From contig JAQGDQ010000426.1 in NCBI GenBank assembly GCA_030141605.1, positions 40,001-102,000 of the forward strand: a stretch of DNA of 62,000 nt. The letters are read 5' to 3'. The notes under the pieces are model-generated. The model saw nothing but the letters and a program-made list of their open reading frames with translations, searched no databases and had not been told where the DNA came from. Positions 1-12,129 of the stretch are shown here, in pieces. This DNA comes from Tubiluchus corallicola (lineage: Eukaryota > Priapulida > Priapulimorpha > Priapulimorphida > Tubiluchidae). How positions within the stretch are numbered: the first letter of the stretch is position 1; each line of letters begins with the position of its first letter. A program made the position numbers and the translations under genes.

Positions 1-352
1 GTGTGTTAGGCCTACAAACGTTTTATACTATACTGCTTATGGTGTGTTAGGTCTACAAACGTTTTATACTATACTGCTTATGGTGTGTTAGGTCTACAAA
101 CGTTTTATACTATACTGCTTATGGTGTGTTAGGCCTACAAACGCTTTATACTATACTGCTTATGGTGTGTCAGGTCTACAAACGTTTTATACTATACTGC
201 TTATGGTGTGTCAGGTTTGCAAACGTTTTATACTATACTGCTTATGGTATGTTAGGCCTACAAACGCTTTATACTATGCTGCTTATGGTGTGTTAGGTCT
301 ACAAACGCTTTATACTATACTGCTTATGGTGTGTTAGGTTTGCAAACGTTTT
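1..352. repeat. 41-bp tandem satellite, about 8.6 copies, cut by the window edge
   Basis: A 41-bp unit containing TTAGGCCTACAAACG and ending in ACTATACTGCTTATG repeats head to tail from base 1. Units differ by a few substitutions (GGCCTAC, GGTCTAC, GGTTTGC; CGTTTT or CGCTTT). The array starts outside the window, so its full length is unknown. It has no reading frame of interest. It lies about 3.4 kb beyond the hh stop codon. Confidence 0.95.
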
Positions 353-2146
353 ATTAATAAATAAATTATTAATGGATTAGTGGAAAAAATAAAAAAGTAC
401 TATTATTAACATGCATTCATATATATATATGTAAAAACACGAAAACTTACGGTACAGTGTTATATGTATATATGTATAATAAAATGTTTTATTGTCTTCT
501 GCTAAAGCACATTGTACGTGCAGCCAAAACATCGCAAACAATGCCATTATGTACAAAAGTATAAATAAAGGCTAGAACAATTATTAACACATTCATTATT
601 AAACGTAGTACATATGTGCCAAAACTCTGCTAATATTACAAATGTGTACGCAGTAACTATACGAGTATTATGTCGAAAATACTAAAAATTATTGTCATCA
701 ATGTTTTACTTCATTTCTACGTTATCATAAGCTACGTTCACACTTTATAAATTCGGCTTAGTAACATAAGCCACAGAAACATTTTTGTTAACTGTTGGCA
801 AACACATTGAAATTTTATTTTATCGATATTCTTATCTCAACTACGATCGAAAAAAACGTTAGAAATGAGTTGTTTTATCTAGAGTTGAATGTGTGTGTGT
901 GTGTGTGTGTGTACGGCACGTATAATGTAAGTTTTTTGACTTGCACCATGTTGATATAAAAATTTGAACTTAAACGAAAGCTATAACGTTTAGAAATATA
1001 ATATTATGTACATAGCATCTGCACAGTATTATGTAAAAAGCACACAATACTAGCTGCCCTTATTACACCAAAATAAAAATGTATTTAATATAATCTTTTT
1101 GCGCTGACTACGTCTATAAAATTATGTTTGATGGTACAGATTATTTTTAAGCAAAAACATGCAAAAAAGTTTACCAAAACAAAAAATATACATTTATGAT
1201 AGATACATCACGTGCAGCATTTTAGCAGAAACACATCAATGTTGAAAATGGTATCAAAATTATCCTGCAGGTGGCGCCACACTGCTGGAATTGGTTTTAT
1301 CCAGCTTATTCGAACGAATATATAAAGCAATTCAGAAACAGTTGAATATAAAAAAATTCTGTAGGTATAATAATTAAAACTGAGATATTTATAGCCTTGA
1401 TGATCAAATAAGTCGCAAGTGTAGCAAATGAGTTTCAGACATTTTCGATGCAGATGAATTAGAACTTGTAATGAAAGGTGAGATAATTTTTTGTGGTAAA
1501 GACAAATCATATGATTACCTGGATGAAAAAATGTAACAAATTTAACTTTCTCACACGATCACAAGTTTTTGTTTTATATATAAATTTCAGAATTCAAAAT
1601 TTCGATTTTTATACAATTTCAAGTAAGATTTCTCTACTAATTAAGTGTCACATGATTTTCATACATCGTATTTTTCTAAAATGTTTTAATAAAAAGGATT
1701 GAATTGTGCGAGCAGAAAGTTTGTCATACATATTTACATTCTACAAGGTTACAAATGCACAAACGTGTTGTGACAATAAGAAAAATACAGAAAGGGATAA
1801 CGTGCGAGTTGTTGTGTTGTGTTGGATGCCACTGACAAGACAACTTAGACACAAATACAAATAACATGTGTTCAACTAGTGAAGCAGTCACTGACAGTAA
1901 TTATTTTTTATGTTTCAAAAGTTAATTTTTTTATAAAATGACTTAATTTTAGAAAACTTGCTAAAATGTTGATATTCAACATTGAATCATTATAGTTGAC
2001 TCGACCTGAGAAACTTTGAAATTAAAACGTCTGATGAAGTTGAAAACCCAATATTCAATACATATGCAGTAAGCAGGCTCGTCCGTTTCTTGTATTATTA
2101 TGTGTGAAATTGTTAGGTTTACTATTGAAAGATATGGTCAGCTGTT
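353..2146. other. AT-rich 3' flank of hh, no gene seen
   Basis: I see no coding potential beyond short chance ORFs. The only clear structure is a short TG dinucleotide run at about 890-912. Confidence 0.6.
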
Positions 2147-2817
2147 TTAAAGCACAAGGAAACCCTCCAATTACATAAAGCTTAAAAAATTCGTCTCGAA
2201 TTTTATACCACCTGCATACTACCTTTTCACATGCATGGCTTGCATCGGACGTAACGCTGTATAAAACGTGTAAATTTAAACTCCCGCGATGACCGTTGGG
2301 TGCAGCCATTTTAATCGTCGGGCGTTTGAAACAAGTTTAGATAACACTGAGTAAAGCTTGAAAAAATAATTAGAGCATTCGTAGTATACATGTTGCTAAT
2401 TAAGTAAAATTTTAAATTACTGTATCTTGTCAATAAGATTAAAAATACGTTTTTGGCTAGTGGCGCACCTTGGAGGGTGAGTCAGCGACATTTTACCAAT
2501 TGGCATAAATATTTTAAACTATTAGTTTAGTTACATACGTCTTTACAGCGGGTAAACGAAATGCTAAGTAATATAGATTTGCACGGAAAGTTTTTTTGGG
2601 TCATAATTTAACACTTCCTTTTCTTCCCCTGATTTACGTGTTTTAGTGACGTCATGTAATGGCGCCGTTGGAACAGTATTTCGGGAGATTTAAAATGCAA
2701 ATAAACGAAAATTCCTTTCAAGGCTAATACGTTATGTGCATAAAATTGCCGTAAATATAATTTTTTAAGGCGACTTTTCTGAAACCTACTTCAGGTGCCC
2801 CTTTTCTTGTCCTTCAA
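2147..2817 (+). mobile_element. MITE-like element, copy A (partner of 11441-12129)
   Basis: This 671-bp block is closely similar along its whole length to 11441-12129, in the same orientation. It starts TTAAAGCACAAGG and ends CTTGTCCTTCAA, an imperfect terminal inverted repeat of about 16 bp with AT-rich TTAA-type ends. It has no transposase frame. A non-autonomous DNA transposon is the likely class. I could not fix a target-site duplication, so the superfamily is open. Confidence 0.75.
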
Positions 2818-3726
2818 GTGTATTATTATGCTGGCTCAAAAATCACCTCTAGCTGTTGTTTTGTTGTACTCTAGAATATTGGTAAAATACCATGTTGTTA
2901 TTTCGCAAGCAGGTAGAAGCCCGAATTTAGATATATCAAGCTAACGACTTTTGTCTAAAAACAGCTAGATAATTTTAGTTTTGTAGCACAGGAACTGTCG
3001 CGAATCAGCTTAACATTCGCGAGAAACTCAGGGAACAACAATTTTCTTCTTTGTTTGTTAATGTGGAACTATTTGGCAAGGAGGCGGAGAAGTTGGGAAC
3101 TACTTTTTTGCAGACGGAAAGAAACCCGCTTTTGAGTTAAATTTTTTACAGAGTTTGGTGTTATTTTGTGTCTTTATAAGTTTTAATAAAAGCATTTAAG
3201 AGTTCTGATTAATCCATGTGTCTGAAGCATTTCTTTTCACCTGCCTTCGTTTATTATTTGCAGGTTGTCTGTCTTGTCTGACAAGTGCTTACCAGACATC
3301 AGAGGGGGACGCCCATTTCCCTCCTCGCAAAGGTGAAGTTTTTTGTTAAATTTAATCATCAATGACCAAGGGTAGAAGTGCTACTCGGAACGTAAAAGGA
3401 GGGCATTTTTTATATGTGCCTTTGTGGCACAAGGCTTATGTATCAAATAAATAAAAGTGGCGTCAAAGTTGCACCCTGACGCGTTTCATAGTTATAATGC
3501 AGTCAGAGGCATAACAGCCCTGTATTACCTCGCATTGACAAAAAGTATCTACTAATATTAATTATAGCATTAACATTAATATTAGTATCTTAACTGAAGC
3601 AGTAAGTACAAATACAGTTTTTTCTACATAGAGATTCTTTACAGATCTTCATGAGAATAAAAGAGTGAGTTGGCCCAAGTTAGTCTTGCAAATAGCAAAT
3701 GAGTAAACTGCCATTGTTAGCTTTGG
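2818..3726 (-). other. hh 3' UTR / downstream flank
   Basis: This is the region downstream of the hh stop codon. The only AATAAA on the hh strand that I found is at 3250-3255 (TTTATT on the plus strand), about 470 bp past the stop, and it is a reasonable poly(A) signal candidate. No other gene is visible. The true 3' end needs transcript data. Confidence 0.4.
3250..3255 (-). terminator. candidate hh poly(A) signal AATAAA
   Basis: A perfect AATAAA hexamer in the hh orientation, 472 bp after the stop codon. It is a motif match only; in AT-rich DNA such matches occur by chance. Confidence 0.35.
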
Positions 3727-4403
3727 CTAACTGTACAGCATTCTTTCTGGCAACAGCCACCGGGCAATCGTGTACAACATGTTCGCATACCAATGTATAC
3801 CTTCTGGACTGTGTTCCGGATGTGACGTCACGGGAGCATGGCGAAGTTTTCGTAAGAACTGTTTCCAGTTCCTGTAAAGTCTGACCGGGGCGAATGCCCA
3901 GTGTGCGATCGTCTGACTGTTGACTACAGCGTAACAGGAGGCCAGCACGTTGTCCACAACAATGTTCCCGTGATAAGTCAACGGTGCGAACACACCTCTT
4001 TCAATATGGCGGACAACTTTTTTCACTCTGTCCGCCGTCAATTCTAAATTCGTATTTTCCCGCGTATAAATGAATTCTCCAAGTTGCACATCACGAGCGA
4101 ATTTCACGTGAGTGGGATAAAACTGGCTTAAATTCGTGTGAATTCTCGTGTACAGTAAATGACTGGGAGTTACTGTAACGGATCTGTTTCGTTCCGTTTC
4201 TAGACTTACAAATTCCCGCCTATTTTCTATGCGTCTGTCTAAGAATAAAATCACATCACTGTAAATAAAATGTCCGTTCGAATCGGCGGCTAAAACTCGG
4301 TCGCCGATTCGGAGATCTTTCATCTTCTTTCTTTCGCCTGTTTCCGTGTGAACTATGCTATCAGCTGTAAAACATCCACCAGATCTCGCTGCTTCTGATG
4401 ATT
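3727..4403 (-). CDS. hh: hedgehog exon 3: autoprocessing Hint/Hog domain
   Basis: This exon encodes residues 191 (split codon) to 415. The acceptor reads TGTTATTTTCAG just upstream on the hh strand. The exon opens with a short linker, then SGGCF: Gly200-Cys201 is the cleavage site where Cys201 forms the thioester that cholesterol attacks. The Hint core follows with KDLRIGDRVLAAD, then TPSHLLY, whose Thr269 and His272 are the conserved catalytic pair, and ASCYAVV with Cys347. The tail HWAFAPVRLY (from residue 358) matches the sterol-recognition part of Hog domains, and the protein ends RWLLPERMLYS. Length is normal for the family. In the cell the domain acts in the ER to release the cholesterol-modified signal. 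The catalytic residues are all present, so processing should work. Confidence 0.97.
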
Positions 4404-4437
4404 CTGAAAATAACAGAAAGCATGAGAAAAAACAGCT

Positions 4438-4638
4438 TTATTATTATTAACTATTATTATTATTATTATTATTAATATTATCATTATCATTATCATTATC
4501 ATTATCATTATCATTATCATTATCATTATCATTATCATTATCATTATCATTATCATTATCATTATCATTAACATTATCATTATCATTATCATTATCATTA
4601 TCATTATCATTATCATTATCATTATCATTATCATTAAC

Positions 4639-4731
<93 letters not shown>

Positions 4732-4913
4732 CATTATTATTATCATTATTATTATCATTATTATTATCATTATTATTATCATTATTATTATCATTAACTA
4801 TTATCATTATCATTATCATTATCATTATCATTATCATTATCATTATCATTATCATTATCATTATCATTATCATTATCATTATCATTATCATTATCATTAT
4901 CATTATCATTATC

Positions 4914-4972
<59 letters not shown>

Positions 4973-5033
4973 CATTATCATTATCATTATCATTATCATT
5001 ATCATTATCATTATCATTATCATTATCATTATC

Positions 5034-5064
<31 letters not shown>

Positions 5065-5105
5065 ACTATTATTACTATTATTATTATTGTTATTATTATT
5101 TTTAT
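4438..5105. repeat. TTA / ATTATC compound microsatellite in hh intron 2
   Basis: About 670 bp of alternating blocks: (ATTATC)n at about 4476-4637, (TTA)n to about 4730, a 12-bp ATTATTATTATC block to 4795, a second (ATTATC)n to about 5062, then degenerate TTA. The blocks are separated by TTAACTATT interruptions. The array ends only about 35 bp from the exon 3 acceptor. Read on the hh strand each hexamer is GATAAT, so the array holds roughly 70-75 WGATAR-type motifs. Long ORFs of Ile-Met or Asn-Asp here are artefacts of the repeat. Confidence 0.95.
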
Positions 5106-5366
5106 TTTTATTATTAATGATGTTACAAATCCACAATTAATTAAATTGTGATAGGAAACTTGAAAACAGGAAATGTGAAAAAGCTGGATGCAGGTTTAAT
5201 TTGAACAGGAATTCTCTATTTACATTGTAGTCGCCACAGTGGCCTTAGGCTACCTGGTCAGTGTATTCGTCAGTGGTCAAAAAATCCAAAGTTCATCCCT
5301 TATTGGAAATGCTGAATTTTTTTATCAGTTATAAGTGATAAAATTGGTACTATTTTGCCCACAATT

Positions 5367-5437
5367 ATACGGCGATCTTGTGGTCTAAAACGTCTGCAAT
5401 GTAAGTGGAACCTGGTTCAAATCCAGGTCGCATTATA
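5367..5437 (+). repeat. tRNA-like fragment, probable SINE remnant
   Basis: The stretch ends with a good T-arm, ACCTGG TTCAAAT CCAGGT, with a 6-bp stem around a B-box GGTTCAAATCC, and has an A-box-like TGTGGTCTAAAACG upstream. The acceptor stem does not pair well (GCGATCT against GGTCGCA). I therefore read it as a tRNA-derived SINE or decayed tRNA, not a working tRNA gene. Confidence 0.4.
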
Positions 5438-6020
5438 ACTTTTCATACTTGCTGTCTTTCAAGTTTCATATCAAAATTTAAGTAAAAAATGTTAACGCCT
5501 CGATAAGGCCTTTAAGGTAACATTAGCTCACATTTTTCAGGAAGTTCAATACTCTGCACGCAGTGGCACGGTTTGTTAAATGTAGAAGGGTGTGGCTGGA
5601 CCAGAACTTTGTATTTGTCAAGGATAACTCAACAAAATAAGATAGTGATCTGGCAAAACGCCCATGATTCTTTTCAATAGGAGAAATGTAGCATGGCAGA
5701 TGAAACTGCCCCAGTGGTCGCCCATTTCTTTGTTAAGTGGTCTTTATGCTGCTTAACTTTCAATACCATCGTCATCAATCAGCTGTTGTCATTGCCTTTT
5801 CCCTTTCTGAATGGTGGACGGCGCCATATGGCTTGCTCAATATCAAGATATAGGGTGGCACAGAAAAAATACGCCGAAGTTTAGATTATAATAATTTAGA
5901 TTAGAAGCAAGTTTTCTACAAAGCTAAAATTTCACAGCCCGATACTACGATGCAGTAAATTTCGACAGTGAAAGATACAAATTTGTACTTTAATAGTTTT
6001 TAACAGTTGTGTGGTTATAA

Positions 6021-6604
6021 TATACAGATCATAAAGTTAAACCGTGTTTTCATCCATTGATGTCATCTGTTCAACACGAACATTGCAACAAAAACAATCT
6101 GATTAATCTGCCCATGTCGGTTGTTGGCTCTCCCCAAAACACCCCAACGACAACTTTGGCGCCACGACAACATGAATCTTCACCGTGCAAGAAACTTTTG
6201 CATGTTAAAAATGTGAATGCTAGAACACTGTCAGTTAGTCAACAATTGACAAACAGCCACGTCGATGCATTTGAAACAGTTAATACATGGCAGCACAACA
6301 AAAAAGAAACCAACCAGTTTACGTCAAGGTCTTCACCACAGAAAAAATACCGATAAAGATTTGTTGTGAAGGAAAAATGGAACTTGATCTATTTATAGAT
6401 TATATATTACATATTACATTTATTAATGATCTATTTATATTAATGTACTATTTACAATTTCCAGAGAAAGCGTACGACGACCGCACAGAACCGTTTTACT
6501 TTGATGTAGAGGAACTAAAGACAAAAATTGTTGAACGTTCTGACCAAACATCCTTAAAAAGCAAGAAGAGTTGGAAGGAAGAAACACTTTCGTCTAATTT
6601 GTAG
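6021..6604 (+). other. unrecognised coding-like stretch in hh intron 2
   Basis: Two overlapping open frames lie antisense to hh. The first is open from 6021 (first ATG 6060) to 6356 and is rich in Ser, Thr, Gln and Asn. The second is open to the TAG ending at 6604, and its last part (EKAYDDRTEPFYFDVEEL onward) is charged and complex. Just before that part, ATTTACAATTTCCAG at about 6450-6464 looks like a splice acceptor. The region could be two exons of a small nested gene or a decayed transposon ORF. I recognise no family, found no convincing donor between the parts, and chance ORFs cannot be excluded. Confidence 0.2.
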
Positions 6605-6761
6605 TGAAAATGTTGGACACGCACAGAGAACTTGTAAATTCTAACAAAAGTGACACGAAATTTATTCCCGCATTGATCTTTTTTGACTTGTTATTCTTAA
6701 GCTTCTGTATCTTTATGCAAATTTAAGAGCGTTTTGGCGTTTATATACATGTGTCTGTTAC

Positions 6762-6922
6762 CAGGGCCTATTTCTGGGGGAGGATGTGGGGATACATCCC
6801 CTGGGCCTCGTGCCTAGGTAACATTTTTTGCTTTATGCGAACATACTGCCTCCTCGCTATTTTCTCTTCGAAAATGCTTCTCCGGCGTTCTAGCAATTCA
6901 AAAATGTTCTGGGCGCCAGCCA
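6762..6922 (+). mobile_element. truncated hAT-like element of the CT-microsatellite family
   Basis: It begins with the family terminus CAGGGCCTATTTCTG and shares the internal blocks GCTTTATGCGAACATACTGC and TTCTCTTCGAAAATGCTTCT with 29787-30219. The CT array and the block after it are deleted, and the copy stops after GCGCCAGCCA with no right terminus. It is a decayed copy. Confidence 0.75.
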
Positions 6923-7384
6923 AGTTATTAGTAATTCAAAAAAATACAAAATGATGTATTTACTTACATCGTATGTCTCCATAAAGCTAATCTAGTATTT
7001 ACCAATATATCTGACAAATTATGCCACTATCATACTGTGAAAAACTACTTTTAAAGAAGCCTGTTAACGTCTACCGACTAACTCGCTTGCCCAGGTAGAA
7101 ACAGATCTGCACAGGTGAGTGCCCGTGGTCACGTGACCAACGAGATACTTGGCGAAATTCCGTACAAGTGTAATGATTTTCAAGCGATTCCATTTTCTTC
7201 TCATAATGTGATGATCAAAACTTTAACACACATTGACATAATTACTTTCTGAAACCTTATACTTTTTTGCTTCTGGCAAGAATGCAAATGCACAGATATT
7301 CGTATGTATGTTTATACTGCTTAGCGTATTTACAATAAACAATTATATTATATTAGTTATATAATTATAATTAATTATATTAGT

Positions 7385-7556
7385 AACAATTCTGAGAGGG
7401 TGGCTGGCCTCGATAACTTATAGTTCTTTCGCCACCCTTTCACCACTAATCAATAATCACTTTTGCACTTTGTAATATTATTGTATGTTGTACAGATTTA
7501 TAAAACTCTTAGTTATGTATTTTGCTATTTTAAAAATGGTGATAAACTAATAAACT
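7385..7556 (+). mobile_element. LINE 3' UTR with stem-loop
   Basis: AGGGTGGC and GCCACCCT form a stem-loop at about 7396-7440. A typical non-LTR 3' UTR follows and runs into AATAAACTTACTTACTT. The same stem-loop style occurs at 56985-57026 (AAGGGTAGC / GCTACCCTT), and a similar AGGGTGGC starts a stretch at about 43930. No reverse transcriptase frame is left. The following ACTT array is best read as its expanded 3' tail. Confidence 0.5.
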
Positions 7557-8266
<710 letters not shown>

Positions 8267-8412
8267 CAGACATTTTTACATATTTGATTATAGAGAAAAA
8301 ATGCGTAAAATAATTAAGTGTTCAAGATTTATAATCATACAAATCAAGCAACACAAAGAGAAACACAGAAAGGTAAATGCACACACAAATTTTTCATAAA
8401 CGTTTTTTTACA
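8267..8412 (+). repeat. single copy of the 205-bp composite-satellite core
   Basis: About 143 bp, from ACAGACATTTTTACATAT to CATAAACGTTTTTTTA, matches the reverse complement of the non-repetitive core of the tandem array at 20656-21230 with no difference that I could see. The adjoining tetranucleotide tract matches as well, including its irregularities. This copy is single and sits at the end of the ACTT array. Confidence 0.9.
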
Positions 8413-9301
8413 GCAAGTTGCAACACAACCCGTTGTGCTAGTTTTTTTGTCTAAACTTATCACCATGAAAATTTTTATCCATTTTTACATATCAGAGAAA
8501 TTAGTGTGTAAAATATTTGATTGCATTGCGAATTACATCAGGAGTACCAAATGTTTTCATGTGATCAGACCTTAAGATCCCTTTTGTGTATTTTACGATA
8601 AATTTAAGGCAGTCATTGTTATTATTTAATTGTTATATTATTCACTGTGTCACATCTACTAACTTTGTATGTAAACGTCTTTGTTTATATGTATTTCTAT
8701 GTATGTACATCGATTTGTGTTTGTTTGTATTTATATTATGTTATTTTTCTGCACTTATGCTTGGTCACATACTTGCACGGTGAGGGTTCATGTTGTCGTG
8801 GCGCCAAAGTTGTCGCTGAGGTGTTTTGGGTAGAGCCAACAACCGACATTGGCGATTTATCAGACTGTTTTTGTTGCGATGTTGCGTGTTAAACAGATGA
8901 AATCACTGGATGAAAACATGGTTTAACTTTATGATGTGCATGTTATAACCATAAAACTGTTTAAGCCCATTGCTTGCTTTCTCCTCTTACTACTAAGTGT
9001 GAAAAACTACTACATTCACAGAGAAGCCAAGTAACCCAATTACATACAAACATACAAGCTGTAGCAAGTACATAGATATATTGAAAGCTTCAAGGTGTAC
9101 AAACAGATGTTAGCACTGAGTTAGTGGTATGAAAAACTAAAGTTTAAAACTACAAATCAAAATTAATAATAAAATTAAATGCTCGCATCCGCGACACATG
9201 TATCAGTTTTAAAAACTGTTCAATTTGAAACAAACTATGTTTAAACTAAACTCAAGTGAGTGTGTAATAGCAGCAGATGATGGGTTTCATCTCGGTCTCA
9301 C
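8413..9301. other. rest of hh intron 2, no gene seen
   Basis: AT-rich sequence with only short chance ORFs. Near the right end TATGTTTAAACTAAACTC (about 9236-9254) resembles the 3' tail of the LINE-type insertion at 43024-43442. Confidence 0.5.
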
Positions 9302-9563
9302 CTGATTTTACTGAGCAGTGAATATGACCCCTGGATTCGTAGTACACCCAGTCGAATCCCGCCTCTACTGCTAACCGTCCCAGTAGACCATTCTTTGATC
9401 TGTCTCTATCACTGGTCTGTATGTCCACAGCTCTCCCCTCGTAATGCAGAGAGTCAGCAGAATGCTGATTGTCCTCATCCCAGGCTTCTGTGACACGTAG
9501 TTTAATACCTGGCCATTGATTGACTGTCGAGACAGCTAAGGTGTTGAGTCTATCTCGACACCT
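9302..9563 (-). CDS. hh: hedgehog exon 2: core of the N-terminal signalling domain
   Basis: A 262-nt exon encoding residues 104-190 plus the first base of codon 191. The acceptor is TTTTCTTTTTCAG and the donor is CAG|GTGAGA. It starts [12 protein letters not shown] and contains [15 protein letters not shown] and [17 protein letters not shown]. The zinc ligands are His143, Asp150 and His185, with Glu179 beside them; Glu129, Asp132 and Asp134 complete the calcium site begun in exon 1. This surface binds Patched and co-receptors. One oddity is TEAWDED, where the family has a near-invariant Gly after TE; here residue 130 is Ala. GLLGRL and SRGHIHC are milder changes. Confidence 0.97.
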
Positions 9564-10589
9564 CTGAAAAAGAAAACAATTCAATTTATTTCAAATTTTT
9601 ATTTCGATAACTAATACAGTACTAAAAGGAAATAAAATACAATGAAATAAAAAATTACGAGATTAAATATATATACATGGCTAGTTAATTAAAAGCTTGG
9701 AGCTTTTAGAGATTAATTGTGTAATACTTCGTTTCTTTTCACAAAAAAGCTAGAGCTGACGAGTCTAAATTAGCAGTAGCAATTATAATACTATTGCCAC
9801 CGTGCAGTAGTAAAACCTTTTCGAACTCTATAACTGATCATCTGACTATGACTAAAATGGGGGTAGAAATAGGTTTACACATATACCAGAAGACGTCAGA
9901 TTGTGCAATTTGACGTGCAATAAGTCGGTAGATTGACAGATGGATAGCAATAAAAAAATTTTTGGCAATCAGGACAGACAGAGAAATCAGCTGTGTAATC
10001 GATGATTCTAAATTCCTCCCCACGCGGGGTCTTTCAAAAAGCACAAAAATTAAATAGGTAAACCGTGGTAATTGTTCAAAGTTTGAATCATTAAAAAAGT
10101 TTGCATTTTCTGCAAAATGTAAAAACAAGTTACTAGATAATAAATGTTCTGGGAAAGAATACGTTGATTGAGTAATTGAAATACTCAGTTTCAACCGTTT
10201 GATTCCTCATTTTGGACATAAAAAGTCTAAAAAGTGGTTAATACTCAAAATTAGCCGTTTACAGAAGTTACCTAAAACGAGCTTATTTTTAAAACATGCT
10301 TTTTAGCATCCGCATGAACTATTCAAATTACAAGCAATAATTGATCCAATTTTGGTATCAAAAAAGCAAATTAATGTTCTCCAAAATTTACTCGAAATGA
10401 GTAGTTTGACAAGTAATTGATTTGGCATTTGCACTTACGTTACATAAAGCGATCACAGAACTAAACAAATATTAGGATGGATTCTAAATATTAAACATGA
10501 GTTCACCAGTATGAGGAATCATCATTTTTACGAAATGAAATCATTGTGGTGTCCAACTTTTTTTGAAAATCCAGTCAAGGTAAATGTAA
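9564..10589. other. hh intron 1, exon 2 side, no gene seen
   Basis: AT-rich intron DNA. A 118-codon minus-strand ORF at 9838-10194 has no recognisable domain and is probably chance. Confidence 0.5.
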
Positions 10590-11197
10590 AAAGATACAAC
10601 ACCAGACATAATGAATATATACCAAGACGATGTAGAACAAATATGGCGAAACATTTCATTAGCTATATGAGACAGTCCTATCGATTAGAGTAAGATGCAG
10701 TCACTCCCTTTCAACTTGTAAAAACCGTCAGAAAAGAAATATTTCAAAAGTATTGAGAGTAACACAGTTTGATAATGGTAATCACCTGCATTCTTTTTCC
10801 ACAGTAATATTAATAAAACCTGACTATGCTCAACAGGTTACTGAACACTTTATAATCATGATCACAGTTTTTCTTAGTTCTCGCTACATTTCATCTTTCA
10901 TTCACTACCCCCCCCTCACTTTTATGTATATATTATCATTATTTCAATTATTAATCACTTCTTTAAGATTTCCACGTACAGTTTGGCCTGTCAAGCTATG
11001 CTTTTAGTCTCAAACTGTATGCATCAAAACTATCGTGCATTATAATTTGCACGTGTATATGCTAGCTGCTTAAGCTGTTTATTTGCATTATTTGGAGTAT
11101 GCTGCATTTGTATTTATATTTACTTTAATGGATAATTAATTATCTGTATTTGAATGATAATTGTAAGAGACAGCGTGGAAATAAACAAACGTTTAGC
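10590..11197 (+). mobile_element. LINE 3' end, family 1 (ORF2 C-terminus plus 3' UTR)
   Basis: The frame ending RYNTRHNEYIPRRCRTN and HFISYM is the typical C-terminal end of a CR1/Jockey-like non-LTR ORF2, broken by a frameshift and stop. The 3' UTR that follows is closely similar to 31540-32110 and, inverted, to 36362-36563. It ends GTGGAAATAAACAAAC. It is a 5'-truncated, inactive copy. Confidence 0.75.
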
Positions 11198-11440
11198 GAT
11201 TAACTTGTCTTGCTCAGTTCACAAGTACGTAAATTTCAAGTCTAAAATTCGATGTTTGAATCATTGATTCATTTCGAATTATTGAAGTTTTATAGCATTT
11301 TGTTAATCCTTGAAACTATATAACGTAACAAAATTAAATCACAGTACAGGTAAACGCTGAACGATGTCACATAATTTTAGATCTACTGTGGCAACTGAAA
11401 CAAGAAAATGCCTGAAAATTATGTAAAAATAAAAATGAAG

Positions 11441-12129
11441 TTAAAGCACAAGAAAACCCTTCATAAGCATAAAGCTTAAAAAATTCGTCTTGAAATTTTA
11501 TATCACTTACGTGCCTTTTTGCGTGCAGGACTTTCAATCGGCAGTCATGCTGTATAAAACATGTAAATTTAAACTCCCGCGATGACCGTTAGATGCTGCC
11601 ATTTTCACGACAGGTCATTTGAAACAAGTTTAGATAACATTTTGTAAAGTTTGAAAAAATAATCAGAGCATTTGTAGAGCACACGTCACTAATTAAATAA
11701 AATTTAAAATTACTGTATCTTGTCAATAAGATTAAAAATACGTTTTTGGTTAGTTAGTGGTGCACCCTGGAGGGTGAGTCGGCGACAATTTACCAATTGG
11801 TGAAAACATTTTAAATAATTAATAATTTTCTCTTCTAGTTACATAAGTCTTTCTAGCAGGTAAGCGAAAATCTAAGTAATATAGATTTGCACGGAAAGTC
11901 TTTTGAGACATAATTTAACATTGCCTTTTCTTCCGTCGATTTACTTTTGGTACATGACGTCATATAATGGCGACTTCGGAACAGTATTGCGAGAGATTTA
12001 AAATGAAAACAAACTAAAATTCCTTTCAGTGTGAGTAAGATATGCGCATAAAATTGCTATATAATAATATGATTTTTAAGGCGATTTTTTCTGAAACCTA
12101 CTTCAGGTGCCCATTTTCTTGTCCTTTAA
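11441..12129 (+). mobile_element. MITE-like element, copy B (partner of 2147-2817)
   Basis: A 689-bp copy starting TTAAAGCACAAGAAAACCC and ending TTTTCTTGTCCTTTAA, so the two ends form a near-perfect inverted repeat of about 16 bp. The interior follows copy A throughout, including AACTCCCGCGATGACCGTT. There is no coding capacity. Copies A and B lie on either side of hh exons 2 and 3. Confidence 0.8.

Noticed and set aside
4353-5059. Ile-Met and Asn-Asp repeat ORFs
   Set aside because: Products of the TTA/ATTATC microsatellite, not proteins.
5367-5437. Functional tRNA gene
   Set aside because: The T-arm is good, but acceptor and anticodon stems do not form.
9838-10194. 118-codon minus ORF in hh intron 1 as an extra hh exon or gene
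   Set aside because: Hedgehog has no coding exon there; the exon 1-2 join is exact in phase, and the ORF has no recognisable domain.
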